Source: Streptococcus oralis (GTDB taxonomy: Bacteria; Bacillota; Bacilli; Lactobacillales; Streptococcaceae). Taken from it: a DNA stretch of 64,000 nt. The DNA lies in assembly GCF_021497945.1 (NCBI RefSeq), contig NZ_CP046524.1, positions 1,523,501 to 1,587,500 on the forward strand, read 5' to 3'. Shown in pieces: positions 35,840 through 46,807 of this stretch; positions within the stretch are counted from its first letter, which is position 1, and every line of letters starts with the position of its first letter. Both the position numbers and the translations under genes were made by a program. The notes under the pieces are model-generated. The model was given only the letters and a program-made list of their open reading frames with translations, was not told where the DNA came from and ran no database searches.

Positions 35840-38209
35840 ATGGAAGTTTATTTTTCAGGCACCATTGAACGGATTATTTTTGAAAATGTCAGTAATTTTT
35901 ATCGCATCCTCCTCCTAGATATCGAAGATACCAATGCGGAGGACTTTGACGATTTTGAAATCATCGTTACAGGAACCATGGCAGACGTGATTGAGGGCGA
36001 AGACTACACTTTTTGGGGGCAAATCGTTCAGCACTCCAAGTATGGTGAACAGCTACAGATCAGCCGTTATGAGCGAGCAAAACCCACTAGTAAAGGCTTG
36101 GTCAAGTATTTCTCCAGCAGCCATTTTAAGGGGATTGGACTCAAAACAGCTCAGAAAATCGTGGATACCTATGGCGAAAATACTATTGACGAAATTCTGG
36201 AGCACCCTGAGAAGCTGGAAAGCATTGCTGGACTCTCTGCCAAAAACCGTGAGGCTTTTGTTTCCACCCTCCGTCTTAACTATGGGACAGAGATGGTTTT
36301 GGCTAAACTTGCCAACTACGGCATTCCCAATAAACTAGCCTTTCAGATTCAAGACTTTTACAAGGAGGAAACTCTTGATGTGGTTGAAAATTATCCCTAC
36401 CAGCTGGTCGAGGATATCAAAGGCTTGGGTTTTACCATCGCCGACCAATTAGCTGCCGAACTAGGCATCGAAAGTCAAGCTCCTGAACGCTTCCGTGCTG
36501 GCCTTGTCCACAGTCTCTTTCAAGGTTGTATGGATACGGGCGATACCTATATGGAGGCTCGAGATTTGCTGGAACAGACACTTACTCTCCTCGAGTTTTC
36601 CCGTCCCGTGGAACTCGATCCCAGCCAAGTAGCTCAGGAATTAGCTCATTTGATCGAAGAAGATAAAATCCAACAGGTGGATACCAAAATCTTTGATAAC
36701 AGTCTCTTTTTCGCTGAAGAAGGCATTCGCAGTCACTTGGTTCGTATCCTTGAAAAAGAAAAGCAGAAAAATCAGGATTTGGAAACCATTCAAAAGCATA
36801 TCGCTAGCGTTGAGAAAGAACTGGGTATCCAATACGATAGCATCCAAAAACAGGCTATCTGCGACGCTATCCAGAACAAGGTCTTTATCCTGACAGGTGG
36901 GCCTGGTACAGGTAAAACCACTGTTATCAATGGGATTATCGCTGTCTATGCCCTTTTAGAAGGACTTGACCTCAGGAAGAAAAGCAACTTACCTATCCTT
37001 CTAGCAGCTCCAACTGGTCGAGCCGCTCGGCGCATGAATGAATTGACAGGTTTGCCTAGCGCTACTATACACCGTCATTTGGGGATGACGGGAGACGATG
37101 ATACAAGTCATCTGGAAGATTATCTGGATGCCGACTTTATTATCGTGGATGAGTTTTCTATGGTGGACACTTGGCTAGCCAACCAACTTTTCTCCAACAT
37201 CTCCTCTAACAGCAAAATTCTCATCGTGGGTGATAGCGACCAGTTGCCTTCTGTTAGTCCTGGACAAGTCCTGGCTGATCTGCTCCAGATACCCCTGATT
37301 CCCCAGAGTCGCTTGGAAAAAATTTATCGTCAGAGTGAAGAATCAACTATCGTCACCTTGGCTAGTCAGATTCGACAAGGCATCTTGCCAGCTGACTTTA
37401 CCCAGAAAAAAGCTGACCGTTCCTACTTTGAAATCGCTAGTGGCCATATCCCAGCTACGATTGAGAAAATTCTTGGTGCTGCCCTCAGAAGTGGCATTCC
37501 GGCTCGTGATATTCAGGTGCTAGCGCCCATGTATCGAGGAACTGCTGGTATTGACGCCATCAACCAGCTCATGCAAGACCTGCTCAATCCTCAGCAAAAG
37601 GGGCAAGTTAGCTTTGAAGCAACTCAGTGTCACTATCGAACAGGAGACAAGGTCATTCACCTAGTCAACGACGCTGAAGTTAATGTCTTTAACGGAGATC
37701 TAGGCTACATCACAGACCTGATTCCTGGAAAATACACCGAGTCCAAACAAGACGAGATTGTCATTGATTTTGATGGCAATGAGGTCATCTATCCACGCAA
37801 CGAATGGTACAAGATTCGACTAGCCTATGCCATGAGCATCCATAAGTCTCAGGGAAGTGAGTTTCCTGTTGTCATCCTGCCCATCACCAGTGTTAGCAAG
37901 CGCATGCTGGAGCGAAATCTCATCTACACAGCCATTACACGCGCCAAAAGCAAACTTATCTTACTAGGTGAATTACAGGCTTTCGACTATGCAGTCAAGC
38001 ACATCGGAACTGCCCGCAAGACCTATCTGATTGAACGCTTCAGTGATTTAATTGAAAATAATATTGAAGAAAGTAAACAAACCTTCTCTGAAACTGCCAC
38101 AGCAAGTGACTCTGAACAATCCTACATCCTCACCGAGGAAAACTGGTCTAGTATTCCCGCTATGATTGGGTTTACAGATGCAGATCTCAAAGAGATTTTT
38201 GGAAAATAG
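35840..38209 (+). CDS. recD2: RecD2-type helicase (RecD/TraA family)
   Basis: A 789-residue superfamily 1B DNA helicase of the RecD2 type, found in bacteria lacking RecBC and involved in repair and fork maintenance. The N-terminal OB-like region is followed by helix-hairpin-helix segments (FKGIGLKTAQKIVDTYGENT near residue 100, and others). The helicase core has GGPGTGKTTVING (Walker A, near 355), FIIVDEFSMVD (motif II), GDSDQLPSVSPGQVL (motif III) and AMSIHKSQGSEFPVVILP, with ITRAK near the end. It is monocistronic and flanked by terminators on both sides. Confidence 0.93.
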   Translation: MEVYFSGTIERIIFENVSNFYRILLLDIEDTNAEDFDDFEIIVTGTMADVIEGEDYTFWGQIVQHSKYGEQLQISRYERAKPTSKGLVKYFSSSHFKGIGLKTAQKIVDTYGENTIDEILEHPEKLESIAGLSAKNREAFVSTLRLNYGTEMVLAKLANYGIPNKLAFQIQDFYKEETLDVVENYPYQLVEDIKGLGFTIADQLAAELGIESQAPERFRAGLVHSLFQGCMDTGDTYMEARDLLEQTLTLLEFSRPVELDPSQVAQELAHLIEEDKIQQVDTKIFDNSLFFAEEGIRSHLVRILEKEKQKNQDLETIQKHIASVEKELGIQYDSIQKQAICDAIQNKVFILTGGPGTGKTTVINGIIAVYALLEGLDLRKKSNLPILLAAPTGRAARRMNELTGLPSATIHRHLGMTGDDDTSHLEDYLDADFIIVDEFSMVDTWLANQLFSNISSNSKILIVGDSDQLPSVSPGQVLADLLQIPLIPQSRLEKIYRQSEESTIVTLASQIRQGILPADFTQKKADRSYFEIASGHIPATIEKILGAALRSGIPARDIQVLAPMYRGTAGIDAINQLMQDLLNPQQKGQVSFEATQCHYRTGDKVIHLVNDAEVNVFNGDLGYITDLIPGKYTESKQDEIVIDFDGNEVIYPRNEWYKIRLAYAMSIHKSQGSEFPVVILPITSVSKRMLERNLIYTAITRAKSKLILLGELQAFDYAVKHIGTARKTYLIERFSDLIENNIEESKQTFSETATASDSEQSYILTEENWSSIPAMIGFTDADLKEIFGK

Positions 38210-38211
38210 TG

Positions 38212-38247
38212 CAACAAAAATCCCACCTAGTCAGGTGGGATTTTTGT
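38212..38247 (+). terminator. Terminator of recD2
   Basis: AAAAATCCCACCT, AGTC, AGGTGGGATTTTT: a perfect stem with T run, placed just before the BOX element. Confidence 0.85.
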
Positions 38248-38253
38248 TTATTA

Positions 38254-38404
38254 ATACTCAATGAAAATCAAAGAGCAAACTAGGAAGATAGCCGCAGGTT
38301 GCTCAAAGTACAGCTTTGAGGTTGTAGATAGAACTGACGAAGTCAGTAACATATATACGGTAAGGCGACGCTGACGTGGTTTGAAGAGATTTTCGAAGAG
38401 TATA
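38254..38404. repeat. BOX repeat element (boxA-boxB-boxC)
   Basis: A 151-bp dispersed repeat typical of pneumococcus and its relatives. On the + strand it starts ATACTCAATGAAAATCAAAG and ends TTCGAAGAGTATA, with the inner blocks GCCGCAGGTTGCTCAAAG, AGCTTTGAGGTTGTAGATAG and GGTAAGGCGACGCTGACGTG, the last being the boxA core. One copy each of the three modules is present. It lies between recD2 and tig and ends 3 bp before the tig stop codon, so it is transcribed as the 3' tail of tig. Confidence 0.92.
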
Positions 38405-38407
38405 AGA

Positions 38408-39691
38408 TTATTTAACTGTTGCTGTGCTTGTAATCAATTCAACAGCTTTTTTGATAGCGATATCGTGTTTCAACATGTCAGCTGAAAGCAAGTTTTGTAC
38501 TTGTGCAACTTCCATGTTGTAGTCTGCTGCCAATTGCTCAATTTCTTTTTGGATTTCTTCTTCTGAAGCGTCAAATCCTTCAGCTTTGGCAACTGCTTCG
38601 ATAACAAGGTTAGTCTTCGTACGTGACTCAGCTTCTGCTTCGTATTGTTTGTGAAGGTCTTCTTGAGTAGTTCCTGTGATTTGGAAGTACATGTCAGGGT
38701 TGATACCTTGACGTTGTAAGTTTCCAAGGAATTCATTTACTGAACGGTGAACTTCTTCGTGGATCATTTCTTCTGGAAGTTCTACGATTTCAGCATTTTC
38801 TACAGCTTTATCGATTGCTGCACCTTCAACGGCATCTTTGTATGCTTCTTCTTTCGCAGCAGTCAATTCTTTGCGGTATTTTTCTTTCAATTCGTCAAGA
38901 GTTTCAACTTCTTCGTCGATATCTTTTGCAAGTTCATCATCAAGAGCTGGAACTTCTTTAGCTTTTACTTCGTGGATAGTTGTTACGAATTTAGCTTCTT
39001 TACCTGCAAGATCTTCTGCTTGGTAGTCTTCTGGGAATGTTACAACAACATCAACAGTTTCACCAGCTGAGTGACCTACCAATTGGTCTTCGAAACCAGG
39101 GATGAATTGACCTGATCCAAGTCCAAGTGAGAAGTTTTCACCTTTTCCACCGTCAAATTCAACACCGTCGATAGAACCTACGAAGTCAATCACAACAGTG
39201 TCGCCATTTTCAGCAGCAGCTTCTTTGATAACCAATTCGGCCAAGTTGTTGCGTTCGCGCTCGATACGTTCTTCAACGTCAGCGTCTGTAACTTCTTTTT
39301 CTACATCTACTGATACTTCAAGGTTTTTGTAGTCACCTAATTTTACTTCAGGTTTTGTCACGACTTCAGCAGTGATGACCCAGTCTTGACCTTTTTCCAT
39401 TGAAGTTACGTCAATTTTTGGTTGCGCAACCACTTCAAGACCAGCTTCTTTTACTGCAGCTTCATAAGCGTTTGGCAAAAGTGCGTTCATTGCATCTTGA
39501 TAAAGAGCTTCTTCACCAAATTTTTGGTCGAAGATAGGGCGTGGAAGGTGACCTTTACGGAAACCTGGAACGTTAAGAGTTTTCTTTACTGAGTTAAATA
39601 CACGGTCCAATTCTGGTTTGATTTGGTCTTGAGAGATTGTGAAAGTCAAGACACCACGGTTTGTTTCTTTGTTTTCAAATGATACAGACAT
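38408..39691 (-). CDS. tig: Trigger factor, ribosome-associated chaperone
   Basis: Trigger factor is the 427-residue chaperone that binds at the ribosomal exit tunnel. The N-terminal ribosome-binding tip [12 protein letters not shown] (with FRK near residue 45) is intact. The FKBP-type PPIase domain lies around residues 160-240 ([14 protein letters not shown] and [15 protein letters not shown]), followed by the helical arms. The gene is highly expressed by codon style. A good promoter lies upstream; the 3' end is abutted by a BOX element rather than a classical terminator. Confidence 0.97.
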   Translation of the reverse strand: MSVSFENKETNRGVLTFTISQDQIKPELDRVFNSVKKTLNVPGFRKGHLPRPIFDQKFGEEALYQDAMNALLPNAYEAAVKEAGLEVVAQPKIDVTSMEKGQDWVITAEVVTKPEVKLGDYKNLEVSVDVEKEVTDADVEERIERERNNLAELVIKEAAAENGDTVVIDFVGSIDGVEFDGGKGENFSLGLGSGQFIPGFEDQLVGHSAGETVDVVVTFPEDYQAEDLAGKEAKFVTTIHEVKAKEVPALDDELAKDIDEEVETLDELKEKYRKELTAAKEEAYKDAVEGAAIDKAVENAEIVELPEEMIHEEVHRSVNEFLGNLQRQGINPDMYFQITGTTQEDLHKQYEAEAESRTKTNLVIEAVAKAEGFDASEEEIQKEIEQLAADYNMEVAQVQNLLSADMLKHDIAIKKAVELITSTATVK

Positions 39692-39726
39692 TCTGTCATT
39701 TCTCCTTAAAATTTTTAATACAGTCC

Positions 39727-39756
39727 ATTATACCATATGATAGCGACTTTTTTCAA
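39727..39756 (-). promoter_or_regulatory. Promoter of tig
   Basis: Leftward TTGAAA, 18 bp containing TATGG, then TATAAT: both a -35 and an extended -10, consistent with strong expression. Confidence 0.7.
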
Positions 39757-39781
39757 GTAATGAATGCGCTTTTCAATAGTG

Positions 39782-40438
39782 CTAGAGGTACTTGCTCGCT
39801 TCCTTGATACTAAGTTCAGCCATTCTCTTCTGATTTTTTTCAATAAAACGTGCTACCCATTCGGGATTGGTTTTAGAGTAGTCTCTTAGAGCCCAGCCGA
39901 GGGCTTTGTTGATAAAAAATTCTGTCTGGTCCAGATTGTTGACCAGGATCTTTTCCATTAGTTGGACATTCGTTTTCTCTTTTCTTAACATCTGGTGGTC
40001 AATAGCGACTCGTCTCAGCCAGATATTGTCTGATAGGCTCCATTTTAAAAGCGCTTCTTCGAGTTTCGGATGATCGGCTACCAAACTCCCTACTACTCGA
40101 TCTAGGATATCTACCGTGTCCCACCAGGACTTGGTCACGACCAGGCGCTCAAGCTTAGGCAAATCATCCTTCGTTAGATAAGACTGCATGGCTTTCAAGT
40201 AGTTGGCAGCTACATATTGGTATTCTCTAGCCTCCTTTTCCCAGCAGATATCTACAAAATCCCAATCGATAATCTTTGTTTTTTTCGCTTCTGGAAAATA
40301 CTTTTTATAGAGGGCATTTCTTTCAGGACCTGCAATGCCTAGAAAGGGAAATTGATGGCGCATATAGGCTTCCATTGGGCCCGCTTTCTCAGGGTCTTTT
40401 GCCGCTTCTAGCTCCACAAGTAAATCTGTTAGATTCAT
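39782..40438 (-). CDS. AlkD-like DNA alkylation repair protein
   Basis: A 218-residue protein of the HEAT-repeat DNA glycosylase family (AlkC/AlkD), which removes bulky alkylated bases without flipping them. The diagnostic segment KSWWDTVDILDR lies near residue 105, followed by DNIWLRRVAIDHQ and FINKALGWALRDYSKTNPEWV. Its ATG directly abuts the liaR stop codon, so it is likely read from the lia promoter and might respond to envelope stress. That link is inference. Confidence 0.85.
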   Translation of the reverse strand: MNLTDLLVELEAAKDPEKAGPMEAYMRHQFPFLGIAGPERNALYKKYFPEAKKTKIIDWDFVDICWEKEAREYQYVAANYLKAMQSYLTKDDLPKLERLVVTKSWWDTVDILDRVVGSLVADHPKLEEALLKWSLSDNIWLRRVAIDHQMLRKEKTNVQLMEKILVNNLDQTEFFINKALGWALRDYSKTNPEWVARFIEKNQKRMAELSIKEASKYL

Positions 40439-41071
40439 CTAAAAATCCTCCTGCCTGACCAAGTGGTGCTGAAAGGCATAGACTGCAGCCTGAGTGCGAT
40501 CGCTGACCTCAAGCTTGGCTAGGATGTTGGATACATGGGTCTTGACCGTCTTGAGGGAGATGAAGAGCTCATCTGCGATGCGCTGATTTTCATAGCCCTT
40601 AGCGATGAGTTGAAGCACATCTCGCTCACGCGCAGTCAGATCCTCATGAAGTTCGATATGATTGCGGTGGTATTCGACCTTCTTGCTGACCTCTTGTTCA
40701 ATAGCAAGCTCACCAGCGGCAACCTTACGAACAGCGTGCAGCAATTCATCCGCACTTGAAGTTTTGAGCATATAGCCCCTAGCACCCGCGTTTAAGACAG
40801 GCATGATTTTTTCATTGTCTAGGTAAGAGGTCACAATCAAAATCTTGGCTTCAGGCCATTCTTTGAGAATAGCCAGGGTTGCATCAATCCCATTCATCTC
40901 AGGCATGACGATATCCATGACAATAACATCTGGACGCAATTCCAAGGCCAAGTCAATACCTTGAGATCCATTGGCTGCCTCGCCCACAACTTCTACATCC
41001 TCTTGGAGGTCAAAGTAGCTTTTCAAGCCCAATCGGACCATTTCATGGTCATCTACCAGTAAAATTTTCAT
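40439..41071 (-). CDS. liaR: LiaR-type response regulator
   Basis: A 210-residue NarL-family response regulator. The receiver domain has the phospho-acceptor in RPDVIVMDIVMPEMNG (Asp near residue 52) and the conserved Lys in GYMLKTSSADELLHAV. A LuxR-type helix-turn-helix at the C-terminus contains LTARERDVLQLIAKGYENQRIADELFISLKTVKTHV (by region, about 140-180). With LiaS and LiaF it forms the three-component system that responds to lipid-II-targeting antibiotics and wall stress. It follows liaS after 10 bp. Confidence 0.93.
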   Translation of the reverse strand: MKILLVDDHEMVRLGLKSYFDLQEDVEVVGEAANGSQGIDLALELRPDVIVMDIVMPEMNGIDATLAILKEWPEAKILIVTSYLDNEKIMPVLNAGARGYMLKTSSADELLHAVRKVAAGELAIEQEVSKKVEYHRNHIELHEDLTARERDVLQLIAKGYENQRIADELFISLKTVKTHVSNILAKLEVSDRTQAAVYAFQHHLVRQEDF

Positions 41072-41081
41072 CTATACTCCT

Positions 41082-42080
41082 TTATGATTCCTTATCTAGC
41101 AGGGGGATACGGATATCAACCGCCAGTCCTTGCTTTGGAGCTGTCAAGAGTTGAACCGTTCCTGCCATATCTTCAACCCGCTCCTTGATGTTTCGCAGTC
41201 CGTAACTCAAGTCATCTAAACTCCCTAACTGGAAGCCAATCCCATTGTCCACCACCTTCAGTTGCAATTCAACATCTGTCTGATAGAGGTAGACATCTAA
41301 GCAAGATGCCTGAGCATGGCGGAGGGTATTGCTAATCAACTCCTGCAAAATACGGAAGATATGTTCTTCAATCTTCTTAGGCAATTTAGACACATTTTGC
41401 TTGAGACTGACCTTGAGATCGCTCTTGTCCTCAAGCTCTTTTAAGAGGATTTGAATCCCCTCAACCAAACTCTTCTCTTCCAACTCAACTGGTCGCAAAT
41501 GTAGGAGCAAGACTCGCAAATCTTTCTGGGCTGTCTCTAGGATGGCCGCGACACTTTGCAACTGGGTCTGCATCTTTTCTCTATCAAGCTTCAAAGCCTG
41601 CTGACTGACACCTGATAAAATCATATGGGCTGCAAACAACTCCTGACTAACTGTATCGTGTAAGTCACGTGCTATCCGCTTTCGTTCTTTCTCGATGAGT
41701 GCTTCTTCCTTGACTAGGCTTTGATTTTCAGCCTTTTGAACAGCTTCTGTCAAGAGATTGAGCTTGCCAGACAAGGACTTAAAACTGGCGTCCAAGTCTA
41801 GATCTGCAAAAGAAACGACCTCTTTTCCTGCTAACAAGCGCTTGAGATTGACCTGCATTTTTCTGCGAGAAATTTCTTCCATCACGCGCCAAAAGAGAAC
41901 AAAAAAGAAGGTCATGGAAAGGCTAAAGACCAAGATCAAGAAGATGAATTTCTCTGTTTTGTCGATATCTTGTAGCAAATAGGACCAATCAAGATTTAAA
42001 ATATCAAGCAGACTATTGGTTAAAAAGAGGATAAAAAGGAGAGAAGTCAGGCCGATTATCAGATAAGATTGCTTTTTCAT
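41082..42080 (-). CDS. liaS: LiaS-type sensor histidine kinase
   Basis: A 332-residue NarX-family (HisKA_3) sensor kinase with two N-terminal membrane helices (residues about 7-25 and 44-65) and almost no extracellular loop. This intramembrane-sensing layout is typical of LiaS. The phospho-acceptor is His in RKRIARDLHDTVSQELFAAHM near residue 155, and the ATPase domain has ELISNTLRHAQA and VDNGIGF. It overlaps liaF by 4 bp and precedes liaR. Confidence 0.93.
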   Translation of the reverse strand: MKKQSYLIIGLTSLLFILFLTNSLLDILNLDWSYLLQDIDKTEKFIFLILVFSLSMTFFFVLFWRVMEEISRRKMQVNLKRLLAGKEVVSFADLDLDASFKSLSGKLNLLTEAVQKAENQSLVKEEALIEKERKRIARDLHDTVSQELFAAHMILSGVSQQALKLDREKMQTQLQSVAAILETAQKDLRVLLLHLRPVELEEKSLVEGIQILLKELEDKSDLKVSLKQNVSKLPKKIEEHIFRILQELISNTLRHAQASCLDVYLYQTDVELQLKVVDNGIGFQLGSLDDLSYGLRNIKERVEDMAGTVQLLTAPKQGLAVDIRIPLLDKES

Positions 42081-42775
42081 CCTCTAACCACCTCCACATC
42101 TCCAATCATACTGGTTAGGAAAATTTTGACGCTCTTGTTACTCTTGAGGTAGTCTCTGGTTTCCTGATGATAGTGTTCATTACGAAGGGATCTCTTAGGT
42201 TGATGAAGGAAGGTAAGATCTCCATAAAGACAGTTGACACTGAGGCTGATTTCCACATCTACAGGTACGATAATCCTAGTCGTTCCGACCATTTTTCTAA
42301 GGATAATGACATTGTCATGATTGGTTAGGATAACTCTTTCTAGATGAATGGTGTCCTTGCCCATGAGGCGAAAGAGGTTGATATCGTCAAACTGGCAGGT
42401 CTGGTGACTAGAGAAATGATGGAGATTGCCAAACCAAGGATTGCGTTCATTTTTAATCGTCACCACCTCTTCAAAGACCAGGTCGGTCTCCTCTCTTTCT
42501 TGATTCATCATTGGATAGAGAAGAAAGAGACTGTAAATCACTGCCACAAAGATCGCTAGAATCACAAAGGGATTAAGCATGACGATGAAAAAGAAAAGAA
42601 TGGTCGCTACAAGGAGAAAGACGTTATTTCCCTCTTTACCTGTATAATAGCGCAGTAAGAGTAAAAAGAGGAACAGAATCAGCAGAAAACGCGAAAAATG
42701 CTCTGATACCATCAAAATCAGAGCTCCCGTCAACAGACAGGCTTCAATAAATAAAAAGATTTGAAATTTTTTCAT
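42077..42775 (-). CDS. liaF: LiaF, membrane inhibitor of the LiaSR system
   Basis: A 232-residue protein with four hydrophobic segments in the first 100 residues and a C-terminal soluble beta-helix-like domain of the LiaF family (FGNLHHFSSHQTCQFDDINLFRLMG, then IVPVDVEISLSVNCLYGDLTF). LiaF keeps LiaS inactive without wall stress. The order liaF-liaS-liaR is the standard one. An extended -10 (TATGATAGAAT) lies just upstream. The upstream hairpin at 42862-42893 ends the mevalonate operon, separating the two units. Confidence 0.9.
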   Translation of the reverse strand: MKKFQIFLFIEACLLTGALILMVSEHFSRFLLILFLFLLLLRYYTGKEGNNVFLLVATILFFFIVMLNPFVILAIFVAVIYSLFLLYPMMNQEREETDLVFEEVVTIKNERNPWFGNLHHFSSHQTCQFDDINLFRLMGKDTIHLERVILTNHDNVIILRKMVGTTRIIVPVDVEISLSVNCLYGDLTFLHQPKRSLRNEHYHQETRDYLKSNKSVKIFLTSMIGDVEVVRG

Positions 42776-42861
42776 AGCTGCATCCTCTCCCTTCTATTCT
42801 ATCATAATTCAAAAAAGTCACCTCGGTCTGAGGATGGAAAAAAGCGATTGACAGAAGGCTA

Positions 42862-42893
42862 CAAAAAAGGGCGGGATTCTTGTCCCGACCTCT
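42862..42893 (-). terminator. Terminator of the mevalonate operon
   Basis: Leftward GGTCGGGA, CAAGAA, TCCCGCC then T6, directly after the fni stop codon. Confidence 0.75.
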
Positions 42894-44872
<1,979 letters not shown>

Positions 44873-44886
<14 letters not shown>

Positions 44887-45826
44887 CTTGACTCAAATCC
44901 TTTGTTTTTGACACAATCAAGCGAAAATGTTGACCGAAGATTTCTGATAAATGATCCAAGTCTTTCTCCTGACAGAGAACCTTGACATTGGGACCAGCAT
45001 CCATGGTAAAGTAGCAGACTTCTCCTTGCTCACGAAGCTGGCGGACAAAGTCCATGGCTTCATAGCTTGCATCGGTCAGATAAGAAAAGGCTGGTGATGC
45101 TGTTTTGGTCGTAGCGTGCATAGCAAGGGCATTTTTCTCCGTTAATTCACCAACCTTGGCAAAGTCATTTTCCTTGAGATAGACCAGCATATCCTGATAA
45201 TCCTTCTCAGATTGACGCACCCAGTCGTCAAAAGTCGTCGAGGTTTCCACACAAAGTTTCATCCCATCACGGCTAGAAATTGGTTTTTTCTTATCCTCTA
45301 GCACCAACATGATCATAGCTAGTTTCAAGTCTGTCTCTACAGGGTAAATCTCCCCACTATCCTTATCCCAAGCACCTAGTGGTCCATAAAAACTACGAGA
45401 GGAAGAACCTGAAGCGAACTTAGCCTCCTGCGCCAACTGACTCCGATTCAAACCAAGCTTGAAATAAGCATTACAAGCCTTGACCAAGGCGGACAAACCA
45501 CTAGAACTAGAGGACAAGCCCGCCGCAGTCGGCATATTGTTTTGGGTATCAATACGGACAAAGCCCCCACCATCTGGACGGTAGCGGTCAATAATCTTAC
45601 TCATCTTAGTATGTTCAGCATCATTTTGTAACTGACCATTGATATAAAATGCATCAGCCGTCGCATCCTTCGGTAGAGGCGACAAGGTCGTCTCTGTGTA
45701 CATGTTTTCCAACGTCAGAGAGATGCTGCTAGTAGCAGGAACCATCTCTTTTTCTTTTTTCTTTCCCCAATATTTGATAATGGCAATATTTGCGTAGGAA
45801 CGTACTGTTACAGGCTCTCGATCCAT
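44873..45826 (-). CDS. mvaD: Diphosphomevalonate decarboxylase
   Basis: A 317-residue GHMP-fold enzyme that decarboxylates diphosphomevalonate to isopentenyl diphosphate. It begins with VRSYANIAIIKYWGKK, the substrate loop. It carries NMPTAAGLSSSSSGLSALV (ATP loop near 105) and the SGSSSRSFYGPLGAWDKD active-site region, plus MDAGPNVKVL. Its start overlaps mvaK1 by 19 bp. Confidence 0.96.
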
Positions 45827-46686
45827 GTCTGAACAGCTCCTTTCTCTTCTAATCGTTTTGTTAGTTCTTGAGCGTGTGTCAAATTGGTTGCCAAGGCTAT
45901 GATACAGCCTCCTAGCCCACCACCACTCATCTTGGCACCTAGAGCACCATGGCTAAGAGCCGTTTCAACGAGGGAGTCTGCCTCAGGGCTGCTGACACCA
46001 ATTTCTTTTAAATGTAAATGCGCTTGACTGAGGATTTGTCCCAGTTTTTCAGCATCTTTTCGTCTAATCGCATCTTCTGCCTGCTGGGTCAATTCTCCCA
46101 AGGCATGCAAAAACGGTAGGGCATCCTTCCCCTTGCTTTGAACCACTTGGATGGCTTCACGAGTGTGGCCATACACGCCCGTATCAGCAATGACCAAATA
46201 GGCAGATAGGTTCATCTCAAGTTCTGTAAAACCAACATTCTTGATAAAGCGAATGGGTTGGTCACTGAGGCAGGTCTTGGCATCCAACCCGCTTGGATTC
46301 ATATGGGCAATCATCTCAGCCCGATTGACCAAGATTTCTAATACATCATGAGGCAGATCGGCCTGATAGTAGTCAAATACCGCACGAATGGCCGCTATAC
46401 TGATAGCCGCTGACGAACCCATTCCCCGTTTTTCAGGGATAGCCGAGTCAATCACACAGCGAATGCAAGCCTCTTTAATCTCCAAATATTCTAGCGAGGC
46501 ATAAACTGCCATGGACAAGGTATCCTCTTCATACAGACGCCAAGGACTCGCTGCAGGGACAACCTTACATGTCACCTCCACCTCCAAAAGAGGCAAGGAA
46601 ATAGCAGGATAGCCGTAAACGACCGCATGCTCCCCTATTAAAATTATCTTACTATGTGCCTGACCGACACCAACTTTGTTTGTCAT
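45808..46686 (-). CDS. mvaK1: Mevalonate kinase
   Basis: A 292-residue GHMP kinase, the first gene of the operon that turns mevalonate into isopentenyl diphosphate for undecaprenyl phosphate and other isoprenoids. Motifs are KIILIGEHAVVYGYPAI near residue 13, PEKRGMGSSAAISIAAIRAV near 90 and the C-terminal GAKMSGGGLGGCIIALA. HMG-CoA synthase and reductase are not in the window, so they lie elsewhere. Mevalonate kinases of this type in pneumococcus are feedback-inhibited by diphosphomevalonate. Confidence 0.95.
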   Translation of the reverse strand: MTNKVGVGQAHSKIILIGEHAVVYGYPAISLPLLEVEVTCKVVPAASPWRLYEEDTLSMAVYASLEYLEIKEACIRCVIDSAIPEKRGMGSSAAISIAAIRAVFDYYQADLPHDVLEILVNRAEMIAHMNPSGLDAKTCLSDQPIRFIKNVGFTELEMNLSAYLVIADTGVYGHTREAIQVVQSKGKDALPFLHALGELTQQAEDAIRRKDAEKLGQILSQAHLHLKEIGVSSPEADSLVETALSHGALGAKMSGGGLGGCIIALATNLTHAQELTKRLEEKGAVQTWIESL

Positions 46687-46768
46687 TTTTTCCTTTTGCT
46701 AGACGAAAAGACCGTCTCATTTTTCATACAAGTATTTATTCTTTCCTATCTATTTTATTATATTTTCA

Positions 46769-46803
46769 CAAAAAAAGCGATTGTTTCCTTCACAATCGCC
46801 TCT
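46769..46803. terminator. Terminator of the choline-binding protein gene
   Basis: Leftward AGGCGATTGTG, AAGGAAA, CAATCGCTTTTTT: a perfect 7-bp core stem with T6, 5 bp past the stop codon. Confidence 0.8.
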
Positions 46804-46807
46804 TTCA

